This document shows positions 35,301 to 43,028 of a stretch of DNA of 64,000 bases, piece after piece; positions within the stretch are counted from its first letter, which is position 1, and the number at the start of each line of letters is the position of its first letter. Made by a program: the position numbers and the translations under genes. The stretch is taken from positions 1 through 64,000 of the forward strand of contig CAWELH010000002.1 in NCBI GenBank assembly GCA_963809925.1, read 5' to 3'. The notes beneath the pieces were generated by a model. It did not search any database. It was not told where the DNA came from and saw nothing but the letters and a program-made list of their open reading frames with translations. This DNA comes from DASQZK01 sp963809925. GTDB taxonomy: Bacteria; Bacteroidota; Bacteroidia; Bacteroidales; GCA-2748055.

Positions 35301-35596
35301 ACATCATTGATTATCCTGCCGAAGCATCCGGAGGCCTTAAACTTTACCAGAACTATCCCAATCCCCTGAACGGAACCGGAAACATAGATTACTTTCTGAA
35401 CCACCGGGATGTCATCACTCTTCGCGTATACGACATGACAGGCAAATTGCTGAATAGCTATGAGCAGGGAACCGTTGAACCCGGTGTACACAGCATCGAG
35501 ATAGACGGCAGGAATTTCAAAGCCGGAGTATATTATTATATCCTTCAGGGTCGTGTTTCAGGAAGCAAATCACAAAAAATGATGGTGATTCACTGA
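32384..35596 (+). CDS. Giant T9SS-secreted FG-GAP/CARDB protein
   Basis: 1070 residues from ATG 32384, which begins a clean signal peptide (MKKIIIALTITTLFLSSSIAQ); a frame open from 32324 adds 20 residues and is unlikely. Order: four or more FG-GAP/VCBS-like calcium repeats (about 80-400: DLDNNGTDE, DYDGDHQDE, DFNNDGDDE, DIDGDGASE); a middle region of about 300 residues that I do not recognise, with glycine/serine-rich alternating strands (GSWDASGGVAREGSIGVGAE, SVSTTYSENFEYH); a CARDB-like adhesion domain (about 860-965, ending DPDNSIEEVHENNNVGW); and a T9SS sorting domain (last 90, KLYQNYPNPLNGTGNIDYF). Repeat propeller plus CARDB point to a surface adhesin or cargo carrier. No neighbour is linked. 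The middle region could be a membrane-interacting or structural domain. Confidence 0.85.
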   Translation: MKKIIIALTITTLFLSSSIAQQSGDPFNWTEPIVIPNSIYVLWSGGAYSDSLKSMLDVYFSATGGHTIHTLREDSLDLPVGGNHKLDLAVADLDNNGTDELIATWEGKDSSLMAYIIAPNLKMKIPVEGKLIQGFGEQHQNFVVPGDYDGDHQDEFVIAFIDENKKINLMLYDTDGTVNPELKSAVHDEDLSGNPLSSTRFQIISGDFNNDGDDEIAVLSYDEDNDPTFERGLYVKIYDVVGGVITPKVKNVVIPETVLTNSSEVQLNEIAIAASAVPGYGNQQDLIAIAVTSLHSDNPNVKDTYLQLVKTGSGLNSLIFDENKQQSKHYNSNYIPSVSLVAGDIDGDGASELIFARSGVFDIYLTDTDLNLTKENGGNVQTSNNGEDLHESYDFIQMCNMDDMPGEELVVLKNLYNKDIENPYPQGFSISVFGDTTETLNSFGLKSSAKELNEISNKWPIRTYALAVGDFGNSKVTIQAPRYSHRTAISQPIVVLNAPPVHFDVFGNDIYDINTCYTNASCDFISTYSKTVSSTSELTTEIKGSWDASGGVAREGSIGVGAEVSAEPFGVGASVSTTYSENFEYHLLLNYGEFFENTNTNIDKQTITLQVSAIEDDQIFSSITDYDIWEYPYFIGNSNEESGVIVTAKPTKSEARWFPSKSVSGYSYQPIHEPGNILSYFKYDSINKNPTIFQEIQPLSAISTPSVTLSANSSLHWELTKNNFSSNNAYEGIRFGLDAGAMGFGFKAAYNQSDSHIHNYTTSISDELKLTVDIGGIDRSIGPTEYRITPYAYWSKQGALVIDYSVEPEVDLQGGSTWWQEMYGNHSDPTMILPWRLDPEKGFAITSESKRQQTRDIVLSPTYLSPGDTAVITANIRNFSLLNTPTPVKAKFYYGDPSTDGVLISDVNGNSEFMTNGIVPSRGVKSISLVWVMPLDLTHSRLYMVLDPDNSIEEVHENNNVGWISLQGGDETDIIDYPAEASGGLKLYQNYPNPLNGTGNIDYFLNHRDVITLRVYDMTGKLLNSYEQGTVEPGVHSIEIDGRNFKAGVYYYILQGRVSGSKSQKMMVIH

Positions 35597-35997
35597 TCGT
35601 ATAGGTCAGTTTAAATCTTCCTGGTTTTTGTCCATCGTTAAAGGAAACCATAACCTTGATCCTTTATGCACATGGCCGAAGAAGTATGTTCCATGCACCT
35701 GTTACCTGGTGCATGTATACAATTCTTCTTTAGTCCTGAAAGCCTTAATCCATGACCATATCATTACCTGGTCCCTTTGCTTTACCGTATCTCCGAATTT
35801 ACTACTGCCCGGAACAGGGGCTATTCACCTCTTTACCCAGCCTTAAAATACGTGACAAATGAAGATTTATAATCCGGATTCGTTAAATTTAAACCGCGAT
35901 TTCACCTTCCTCCACAAAATTTGATAATTTCTGGTTGTGAGGGTCTGGATTGAAGGCACGGGATCATTGCGCATATTTAATAATACACAAAGCAACG
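35597..35997. other. Intergenic region with an 8-base-pair hairpin
   Basis: A perfect stem CATGCACC/GGTGCATG (35692-35699 with 35708-35715) with an 8-base loop lies 95 bases after the giant T9SS gene; no T run follows at once. No gene supported; the short open frame at 35628-35846 crosses the hairpin and shows no family features. Confidence 0.5.
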
Positions 35998-36819
35998 ATG
36001 AGAAAACTCCTCAGAATTCTTAAAAGGATTTGGTTTCTGAATTTTATGCGGCGACTATTTATTGCCTCACGATATTTCAATAATAAATACATCCAGATAA
36101 TTAAATGGGGGTTCTATTCGAGGGAAGACACCAATTTCACTTACGATCTTACTCAGGTTAACATCGAATACCTGGCGCAAACAATCTCACTGGTGACTGG
36201 AGAATCCTATGCCGGGATCATGAAATATTTCGATGAGATCAGCTCGGATGACAATCTGAAAGAAACGGTACTCAGCGCCATTGAATCCTCAGAACAGAAA
36301 AAATTTGCGGATAAGGCGGTTCGACTAGGCAGGCGGCTGGGTTGGTATGCAGTAGCCAGGGCCATAAAACCCCGCGTTATTATTGAAACCGGTGTGGACA
36401 AGGGCTTGGGTTCAGTGGTGCTGTGCGCTGCACTTCTGAAAAACAAAGCTGAAGGTTTTGAAGGCAGGTATTACGGAACCGATATAAATCCTGACGCAGG
36501 GTACTTCCTGACCGGGAAGTACAGAGAAACCGGAGAGATTTTGTATGGTGATTCCATTAAAAGCCTGTCAGCGTTTAAAGAAACCATCGACTTGTTTATC
36601 AACGACAGTGATCATTCTGCTGAATACGAGTACCAGGAATACCAGACAATAAAACCGCTTATATCAAACAAGACCATTATCCTGGGTGACAACTCCCATT
36701 GCACAGATAAATTATCGGTATTCTCACGTGAAACCGGAAGGGACTTCCTGTTCTTTCAGGAAAAGCCTCTAAACCACTGGTATCCGGGAGCAGGTATTGG
36801 CATTTCATTCAAACCATGA
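35998..36819 (+). CDS. Class I SAM-dependent methyltransferase-like protein
   Basis: 273 residues from ATG 35998; the frame is open from a TTG at 35950. A basic N-terminus (RKLLRILKRIWFLNFMRRL) is followed after residue 115 by a Rossmann core: PRVIIETGVDKGLGSVVLCA (motif I, with an E-x-G-x-x-x-G pattern), RYYGTDINPDAGYFLTGKY (acidic motif II), ILYGDSIKSL and TIDLFINDSDHSAEYEYQEY. This is the pattern of the methyltransferase-24/cephalosporin-hydroxylase-like group, which modify sugars or small molecules; the conserved 'D-S-D-H' loop often binds a metal. The hydrophobic/basic N-terminus may attach to the membrane. No cluster around it. Substrate unknown. Confidence 0.72.
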   Translation: MRKLLRILKRIWFLNFMRRLFIASRYFNNKYIQIIKWGFYSREDTNFTYDLTQVNIEYLAQTISLVTGESYAGIMKYFDEISSDDNLKETVLSAIESSEQKKFADKAVRLGRRLGWYAVARAIKPRVIIETGVDKGLGSVVLCAALLKNKAEGFEGRYYGTDINPDAGYFLTGKYRETGEILYGDSIKSLSAFKETIDLFINDSDHSAEYEYQEYQTIKPLISNKTIILGDNSHCTDKLSVFSRETGRDFLFFQEKPLNHWYPGAGIGISFKP

Positions 36820-36936
36820 CCGGCTTGCCTCCCTCTTTTTTCGCCAATTTCCAATAAATAAAAATTATCTTGAACCATCAGTGATCTGAATTGTTGCGTT
36901 AGTAGACTATAGTACAATATCTTAACTCTGATTGAA

Positions 36937-37608
36937 ATGTTTATTGGTCATTTTGGTGTTGGTTTTGGAGCGAAAAAAGCGGAACCTGCCATTTCGCTTG
37001 GAATGCTATTTTTAGCCGCTCAATTTCTTGATTTACTCTGGCCTACTTTTCTTCTGCTTGGATGGGAACATGTTAAAATCCAACCGGGGATTACGGCGAT
37101 GGCACCTTTAAATTTTACGGATTATCCCCTCTCACACAGTCTGCTGATGGCGTGTATATGGGCTTTGCTTTTCGGAGGCGTTTATTACCTGTTAAAACGA
37201 AATGGAAGAGGAGCCCTGATACTGGGATTACTCGTACTGAGTCACTGGGTACTTGATCTGCTGGTCCATATAAAAGATCTACCTCTTTTCATGGGAAATT
37301 CACCACTTCTTGGATTCGGGCTATGGAATTACAAAGCCATCGCCATCATTGTTGAAGGTTTATTTTTTATCGTAGGACTGGGCTTTTATTTGCAGTGTAC
37401 CAAAGCCAAAAATAAAGTTGGCAGCTATGCATTTTGGATCATGACAACGTTGCTGGTTCTCATCCATGTCACCAATATTATTGGCCCGCCTCCACCAAGT
37501 GTAAAAGCCATCGCCTGGGCAGGAGAGCTACAGTGGCTCTTCGTGATTTGGGCTTTCTGGGTGGATAAGAACCGGGCTGTAAGGTCTGCACATTTGAAAG
37601 ATTCTTAA
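36937..37608 (+). CDS. Membrane protein with LexA-associated hydrolase-like (DUF457) features
   Basis: 223 residues with six or seven membrane helices. The start MFIGHFGVGFGAKK, the FLDLLWP in helix 2, the SHSLLMACIW and LLVLSHWVLDLLVH segments contain the spaced His/Asp residues (H5, D32, H68, H102, D106) that in DUF457/YdjM-like proteins would bind a metal; activity has not been shown. The remaining helices have no polar signature. It is followed by the YrdB-like gene on the same strand, 89 bases apart, possibly one transcript. Function unknown; a membrane hydrolase acting on lipids is one idea. Confidence 0.65.
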   Translation: MFIGHFGVGFGAKKAEPAISLGMLFLAAQFLDLLWPTFLLLGWEHVKIQPGITAMAPLNFTDYPLSHSLLMACIWALLFGGVYYLLKRNGRGALILGLLVLSHWVLDLLVHIKDLPLFMGNSPLLGFGLWNYKAIAIIVEGLFFIVGLGFYLQCTKAKNKVGSYAFWIMTTLLVLIHVTNIIGPPPPSVKAIAWAGELQWLFVIWAFWVDKNRAVRSAHLKDS

Positions 37609-37697
37609 ATTGCCATTCGGTCATCAGGCAAGGTGCCGACGCGCCTCAAATTTTCGAACCTGTGAAAGTAACAGAGTACAGGAATAAGCAGAGAGAT

Positions 37698-38060
37698 ATG
37701 ACGAAGTTGCAATGGATAAATCTTGGATTGAGAGGCATTATGGAGACTGGCATTATCCTGGCGTTCGCTTACTGGGGTTATCATGCCGGGGAGAGCACTA
37801 CACTCAGAATCATATTTGCCATATTGGTACCTGCCGCAGGTTTTGGGTTTTGGGGAGCCGTTGATTTTCATAAGACAGGCAGGATGGCAGAGATCCTGAG
37901 ACTTGTCCAGGAACTGTTCATAAGCGGACTTGCCGCTGTCATGCTCTTTTTTGCGGGTCAACATACGGCAGCATGGATACTGGGGACTGTTTCTGTGGTA
38001 CACCACACCTTATTGTATCTGAACGGAGACAGGCTTCAAAAAAAGACCAGGAATGAATAA
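37698..38060 (+). CDS. YrdB-family small membrane protein
   Basis: 120 residues with four membrane helices, starting at ATG 37698 (MTKLQWINLGLRGIMETGIIL); an earlier ATG at 37662 adds a charged extension. Features typical of the YrdB family are 'NLGLRGIMETGIILAFAYWG' with Arg and Glu in helix 1, 'FGFWGAVDFHKTGR' between helices, and 'LRLVQELFISGLAAVMLFF' with Glu in helix 3. The function is unknown. An antisense frame of 133 codons (38006-37605) runs over this gene and shows no family features. Confidence 0.75.
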   Translation: MTKLQWINLGLRGIMETGIILAFAYWGYHAGESTTLRIIFAILVPAAGFGFWGAVDFHKTGRMAEILRLVQELFISGLAAVMLFFAGQHTAAWILGTVSVVHHTLLYLNGDRLQKKTRNE

Positions 38061-38609
38061 GGATGTCTGATACAAGCTATTGTAAACGAATTTTTTTCAG
38101 ACAGAACACAGTAATCTGAGGGTTTTTTCCAGAAATTCCATAAATTTACTAAATGTGTCAGGTGCTTTGACCAGAACCGAAAATTGAGTACATCTTCCAC
38201 CTAAACATTATGAAGCGAATCAAAATAGGCTGAAATTTTTAGTATTAGGGCGCATCTGCGGTTTCCTTATATTCTGAAAGCCAGCAGTGTCATCAATGGC
38301 TTAAATGGGTAGTTTCAGCCAGATCAACCTTTTTCCGCCATTGTCGACAAGGCTGAATTCAGTGCATTGCCCAAAGAACAAGAAGCTGCATACGGCTGTT
38401 TTGTATTTAGACAGGTACATATCAAAAACGGGGAAAGTACCTTCGCGTGGTATCTGAAAATAATTAGCAGTAGTTACAAATCTCCAATTAAACTCATTTT
38501 TAGATTCCCAGGGTTGAATAAAACATTTAGTTACTGACACAGGTGTACTCCTGACAATTTTTAACCGGGAATCTTACCGGTTTGCAAAGAGAATAAAATA
38601 CATGAAATC
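38061..38609. other. Intergenic region containing a minus-strand coding-like remnant
   Basis: On the minus strand about 38570-38301 an open frame of 90 codons reads LKIVRSTPVSVTKCFIQPW, then VTTANYFQIPREGTFPVFD, and ends FSLVDNGGKRLIWLKLPI. The composition is that of a folded protein, not of random DNA, but a stop lies just upstream and the only ATG (38540) would give 79 residues. I take it as the C-terminal part of a lost gene or a short unknown protein. The plus strand of this stretch shows no gene. Confidence 0.35.
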
Positions 38610-39203
38610 ATGGGACTAACGATTCATTACAGCGGCAGTTTCTGGGAAAAAGCATCACTTGAGGAGATGATCCTCGAAGTAAAAGATATTGCCGATGCAA
38701 ACCACTGGAAATATCACATATTCAACCGGCATTTTCCAGAGAAAAACGTAGCGGAGCCAAAAGATGGTTCTGAATTATACGGCATAGTACTATATCCTGA
38801 AAACAGTGAACCGTTATTCCTCACTTTCCTGTCCAACAGAAGAATGGCCAGTCCTGATGTTCTCCAGGCATTTAAGAAGCCCGCGAAACATCCTGAGGGA
38901 GAATATGCCTATATGCTCTTTGTGAAAACCCAATATGCCGGTATCGAAACGCATAGACTGATCATCAATCTCCTGCGGCACCTTGATAAAAAATATTTTG
39001 CCGATTTCAGGGTCAAGGACGAGGGTAAATTTTGGGAGACCAATGATCCTGAAATCCTTGAAAAAGAATTCAGACTATATATCAATCTGACCGACGATCT
39101 GGGCATTTCTATGGATAGCATACCGCGTAAGGAAGGGGAATCTCATGAAGACTACTTTCTGAGGCTGGCAAGGATCATCAAACCGGAAAAGAATGATGAC
39201 TGA
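38610..39203 (+). CDS. Conserved protein of unknown function
   Basis: 197 residues, soluble, without signal or membrane helix. The start MGLTIHYSGSFWEKASLEEM, with helix LEVKDIADANHW and then strand LYGIVLYPENSEPLFLTFLSN, and a middle FVKTQYAGIETHRLIINLLR with a C-terminal FRLYINLTDDLG region, is a pattern I know from unannotated proteins of Bacteroidota and Planctomycetes; no function is reported to my knowledge. It is encoded alone. Base composition is like the neighbours. Confidence 0.65.
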   Translation: MGLTIHYSGSFWEKASLEEMILEVKDIADANHWKYHIFNRHFPEKNVAEPKDGSELYGIVLYPENSEPLFLTFLSNRRMASPDVLQAFKKPAKHPEGEYAYMLFVKTQYAGIETHRLIINLLRHLDKKYFADFRVKDEGKFWETNDPEILEKEFRLYINLTDDLGISMDSIPRKEGESHEDYFLRLARIIKPEKNDD

Positions 39204-39675
39204 AACCGCAGGGGCATATCATCACATAGCGACGACCTAGATTTTACAAGCATCATCATCCACACGAACAGGATTAAAAAAAGCGCATGTCCGGGCTGAT
39301 ATTCAGGCATATCTCACATTAAGGGACAATCGGGGGGGAAGGGGTTTGTTTTGCAAATTAATTTCTGATCTCTGCTTTATAACATGGCAGAGGGAGGCTG
39401 AGATTTGTTTTTCTTGCGCATTAAGGGTGGTGGGTGGGATCCCCTACAAATAGGTATATAAGAACAGTATGGTACAAGCGCAACTTATGAACTATACTAT
39501 CACCTCGGTAACCAGCCTCCACCGGACAATCATGACAGTTAAGACTTCATATTACTGCATTTCCGTGGGAACAGCCATCCTGTTGCTCACTCCAGTCTTA
39601 TGTGATGATCTGCTCTTTCACGTCTCAGGTTTTCCGTTCCTCCTTTTTCGTTTTTGGATCCTCGCACCTCCTCCA
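39204..39675. other. Intergenic region, nothing recognised
   Basis: Contains a purine-rich run at 39331-39347 but no gene. The open frame 39469-39912 on the plus strand is an antisense shadow of the permease gene in its second half and shows no family features. Confidence 0.45.
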
Positions 39676-42051
39676 TCACTCATATTTCAATACCGTCGCG
39701 GGGTTTCTTTTTGCAGCCATCCAGATATTATAACTGATGGTCAGCAACGCCACGCAGAAAATGATGGCAGTTCCAAGAAGAAATTCACCGATACTCAGAT
39801 CGTATTTATTGGCACCCGGCAATTCACGATAAACGTACCAGGCGGCAATCCAGGAAAAGACCATACCCCAAATGATCAATCGCATAAACTCCCAGGCAAG
39901 CTTAATATATAATCCGAACACCGAAAATCCGACGACCCTGCGGATGCCTATTTCCTTCATCTTGCGTCGGGAATAAAATACCACAAGTCCGAACAGCCCG
40001 ATTGAAGATATGATGACAGAAAGCACCGCAAAAAACAGGCAAATATTCCTGAACATATTCCAGGCTTGTGTGGTACTATCATGCAGAATCAGGTTCTCAA
40101 ATTCCTCAAATTCAAACGCATCGGACGGGAAGTATTCCCCTAAAGTCACATTAACGATGTTTCTGGCAGTCTTGTACTCGCCCTTACGGTAACGAACACT
40201 GTACATTCCTGTAAGGGAAACGGAATCGCTGAGCAGCCTGTAGGTATGCGGTTCAATGGGATTGTGTACCGATTGGGCTATATAATCGCCAACCACACCA
40301 ATCACTTCCCGGTCTTTATTCCACTCTTTGACCTTCATACCTACCGGGTTCTCCCACGCAAAAACCCTGACTGCTGCTTCATTTACAAGGCAATTATTTA
40401 TATCTGCCGGATATTCTCTTGAGAAACCTCTACCACCGACCACGTTTATCCGGTATGTATCGAAAAAATCATACGTGACATAGCTGATCCTTATAAATAC
40501 CTTATCTTCAGGATTGCCGCCCTCCCAGTTCAACTCGTCGCCTCCAGGCAGAATAAAAGGGATGTAATCGGAGAAACATGCATTTTCAATTTCAGGATGA
40601 CTGAGCAACGCCTGACGAATGGGCTCAAAAGACCCCTGCTTATAAGTTTTAATATTGGCCACAAGAAGGTTATCCTTATCAAAGCCCATGTTCTTTGTGA
40701 TCATGTAATCAGCCTGTCTGAATACGATGAAACTGACGATGACGAGAAAAAGCGAAATACTGAACTGGGTCGTAATAAGGCCTTTCTTAAAGCTGAAGCC
40801 ATTGTTTTCAATCTGCATAAATCGTTGCTTAAGTGCCCGGGTAGGATTAAACCTCGAGATGACAAATGCGGGGTAAAGGGCTGAGAAGAATCCGGTGAGT
40901 AAAGCAGTCCCGAAAATTATAACGATCAACTGCCGGTTGTTGAAAACCTCTAAACCGAGGTCGTGCCCGAGAATCCTGGCAAATAACGGAAGCGAATAGT
41001 GGGCCAGTGCAAGTCCGGCAAAAGCTGAAAATAGAGTGATAACCAGTGATTCCCCGACATACTGCAGCCAAAGTTCACGGACCGTATATCCGACCGTCTT
41101 CTTGATACCGATCTCCCTACCCCGTGAGGTGGCGTCTGCTGTCTGAAGGTTAATAAAATTAACCGATGACAAAATGAGAATTAACAACGCTATGAAAGAA
41201 AACAATGACATGCCGATAATCATGTCTGGCTGGTAAAAAGCGTTAAGATGAAGCTTTGACAACGGTCTAAGATAGGGATAATGATCATGCCTGTAATTTT
41301 TCAGCGCATCGTGAATTTTCGAATTCACGTTCTCAAAACTGGCAAAGGGTTTCAGTAATACATAAGTGCTGAAGGAATACATCCAGTAGTTATCTTCATA
41401 CCCCTGCCAGCCTGTGATGAAGGAATAGCTGTTCATTGGTAGCAGGAATTCGGGTCGCCAGTCTGAATTAACCGGAAGATCATGGTATACGCCAGTCACT
41501 TTTACCGGAATTTTATTTTCAAGGAAAAGTACTTTGCCCAGGACTTTGCCCTCCGGAAAGAATTTGTGTGCATCGGTTTCAGACAAGACAATGGTATTTG
41601 GCTCAGTGAGGGCTGTAGAAGGATTTCCTTCCGCAAAGTCAAATGAGAAGATTAAAAAAACTGAAGGGTCACTGAAATAACCTCTTTTTAGCAGGATGGC
41701 ATTTTTCCGGTCGAGAGAAAAATAATATCCGTCGATGTTTTCATCGCCTGCGGTATGGATCACGGCAGTTTGTTCCACTTCAGGGAGAGCCGGCAGATCG
41801 TGGCGACCCAATGCTGCGGTGACACTACTCGTGTGCTGGATTTTACTTTGGGGAATGTCCATGAAGAGCTGCAGCCTGTATATTCTGCCGAAGTTTTTAT
41901 TGTACCTGTCATAGGTAAGATTATGCTGGATATACAAACTGAGAAGAATGAAAGCGGCAAATCCAACGATCAGGTTGAGCAAGTTAACAGCCGAGAATAA
42001 CTTGTCGTTCCATTGCCGGCGCAGGAGTATGATGAAAAAGTGGGTTTTCAT
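39676..42051 (-). CDS. ABC transporter permease, MacB/FtsX type
   Basis: 791 residues: N-terminal helix (FSAVNLLNLIVGFAAFILL), a periplasmic MacB-like domain (about 45-260), three helices of an FtsX domain (about 280-420, with 'SSVNFINLQTADATSRGREIG' and 'KKTVGYTVRELWLQYVGES'), a linker helix (about 425-450), a second periplasmic domain, and a second FtsX domain (about 670-790, 'SRRKMKEIGIRRVVG'). This duplicated form of about 800 residues is common in Bacteroidota. With the ATPase encoded 11 bases upstream it makes a mechanotransmission-type exporter for peptides, lipoproteins or drugs. No membrane-fusion (MacA) gene is near. Control by the divergent NtrC-type system is likely. Confidence 0.9.
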   Translation of the reverse strand: MKTHFFIILLRRQWNDKLFSAVNLLNLIVGFAAFILLSLYIQHNLTYDRYNKNFGRIYRLQLFMDIPQSKIQHTSSVTAALGRHDLPALPEVEQTAVIHTAGDENIDGYYFSLDRKNAILLKRGYFSDPSVFLIFSFDFAEGNPSTALTEPNTIVLSETDAHKFFPEGKVLGKVLFLENKIPVKVTGVYHDLPVNSDWRPEFLLPMNSYSFITGWQGYEDNYWMYSFSTYVLLKPFASFENVNSKIHDALKNYRHDHYPYLRPLSKLHLNAFYQPDMIIGMSLFSFIALLILILSSVNFINLQTADATSRGREIGIKKTVGYTVRELWLQYVGESLVITLFSAFAGLALAHYSLPLFARILGHDLGLEVFNNRQLIVIIFGTALLTGFFSALYPAFVISRFNPTRALKQRFMQIENNGFSFKKGLITTQFSISLFLVIVSFIVFRQADYMITKNMGFDKDNLLVANIKTYKQGSFEPIRQALLSHPEIENACFSDYIPFILPGGDELNWEGGNPEDKVFIRISYVTYDFFDTYRINVVGGRGFSREYPADINNCLVNEAAVRVFAWENPVGMKVKEWNKDREVIGVVGDYIAQSVHNPIEPHTYRLLSDSVSLTGMYSVRYRKGEYKTARNIVNVTLGEYFPSDAFEFEEFENLILHDSTTQAWNMFRNICLFFAVLSVIISSIGLFGLVVFYSRRKMKEIGIRRVVGFSVFGLYIKLAWEFMRLIIWGMVFSWIAAWYVYRELPGANKYDLSIGEFLLGTAIIFCVALLTISYNIWMAAKRNPATVLKYE

Positions 42052-42062
42052 GGCTGTACATT

Positions 42063-42755
42063 TTAAGCTATGGATACTGATTGATCCTTTCGTTCCGCGA
42101 CAACATGACCATCAAAGAGATCTATGATCCGGTGAGCACGTTCTGCATGAGGTTCGGAATGGGTGACCATTACGATAGTGGTTCCGGTAGCATTAAGCTG
42201 CTCGAGCAACTGCATCACCTGTTCGCCATTCGTGGAGTCGAGATTCCCTGTAGGTTCGTCGGCGAGGATCAATGAGGGCCTTGAGATCACAGCACGTGCA
42301 ATGGCGACACGTTGTTGCTGTCCGCCTGAGAGCTGCTGGGGGAAATGATCTCGCCGGTGAAGTATCTGCATCTGCTCCAGGACCTGCATGACACGCTGTT
42401 TTCTTTCTGTCCGACCTACGTGCATCGCCAGAAGCGGAAGTTCAATATTTTCAAATACCGTGAGTTCATCGATCAGGTTGAAATTTTGAAAAACAAATCC
42501 GATCGCGCCTTTCCTGAGCCTTGTCTTTTCCACCTGTCGCAGGGAGGCGGTTGGAATACCGTTAAAAAAGTATTCGCCGGTATCCGGACTGTCGAGTAAC
42601 CCTAAAATATTAAGGAGTGTTGATTTACCACAGCCTGACGGGCCCATCACAGCAACAAATTCGCCCGCCCTGATGCAGATTGAGATATCCCTGACTGCAG
42701 TGGTTTCCACAATGTCGGTTTTGAATACCTTTGAAAGTGCACTTGTCTGTATCAT
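42063..42755 (-). CDS. ABC transporter ATP-binding protein (MacB/LolD type)
   Basis: 230 residues from ATG 42755; the frame is open to 42806 but the extra 17 residues overlap the promoter. Walker [16 protein letters not shown] (about 40), Q-loop [21 protein letters not shown], signature [14 protein letters not shown], Walker [14 protein letters not shown] and the H-loop VTHSEPH give a complete and active ATPase of the LolD/MacB subgroup. It powers the permease encoded next to it (11-base gap). A candidate promoter and tandem operators lie upstream. Confidence 0.93.
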   Translation of the reverse strand: MIQTSALSKVFKTDIVETTAVRDISICIRAGEFVAVMGPSGCGKSTLLNILGLLDSPDTGEYFFNGIPTASLRQVEKTRLRKGAIGFVFQNFNLIDELTVFENIELPLLAMHVGRTERKQRVMQVLEQMQILHRRDHFPQQLSGGQQQRVAIARAVISRPSLILADEPTGNLDSTNGEQVMQLLEQLNATGTTIVMVTHSEPHAERAHRIIDLFDGHVVAERKDQSVSIA

Positions 42756-42779
42756 TTTTTTCGTTTTTAGGTCAAGTGC

Positions 42780-42787
42780 CAAAAATA
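42780..42787 (-). promoter_or_regulatory. Candidate promoter of the ABC exporter operon
   Basis: Minus-strand TATTTTTG fits TAnnTTTG, 24 bases before the ATG at 42755, with a TTG 16 bases upstream of it, just under the usual spacing. A sigma-54 type site (GG-N10-GC) could not be found here. Confidence 0.45.
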
Positions 42788-42845
42788 TACCGATAATGCT
42801 AATCAATTGAATACATGCGTTTTAATATATAAGCGCAAAAAGAAA

Positions 42846-42887
42846 TTGTAAAATATCCTTACAACCGATCGTAAATTATTCTTACAT
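42846..42887. promoter_or_regulatory. Tandem dyad operator between ABC exporter and NtrC-type regulator genes
   Basis: Two copies of a 19-base dyad occur in the same direction, 23 bases apart: TTGTAA-N7-TTACAA (42846-42864) and TCGTAA-N7-TTACAT (42869-42887). The second copy overlaps a TACATTTG (-7 type) element at 42883-42890 that faces the regulator gene. Sites of this form, upstream of a divergent pair, suit binding of the response regulator as a dimer or hexamer. Confidence 0.6.
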
Positions 42888-43028
42888 TTGAATCAGTCTC
42901 AGGCAGTCCGGCTTACAGTCTTTATTTTTATTTGAATCCTGAGCATTCTTAAACAACCGCCGGAGATTTTGAAATGGTACAGGTTGTGAGAAAGCGTAAA
43001 AAAGTTTGTCAAATTTTATTTGTCATTC

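Noticed and set aside
37605..38006. A 133-codon antisense open frame
   Set aside because: It overlaps the YrdB-family gene, whose helices and motifs are clear, and itself shows none.
39469..39912. A 147-codon plus-strand open frame
   Set aside because: The second half is antisense to the FtsX permease gene; the first half is unlike a folded protein.
42756..43028. Possible sigma-54 promoters (TTGGCAC on the minus strand near 42779, TGGTAC on the plus strand near 42973)
   Set aside because: Neither has GC at the required ten-base distance from GG, so I do not call them.
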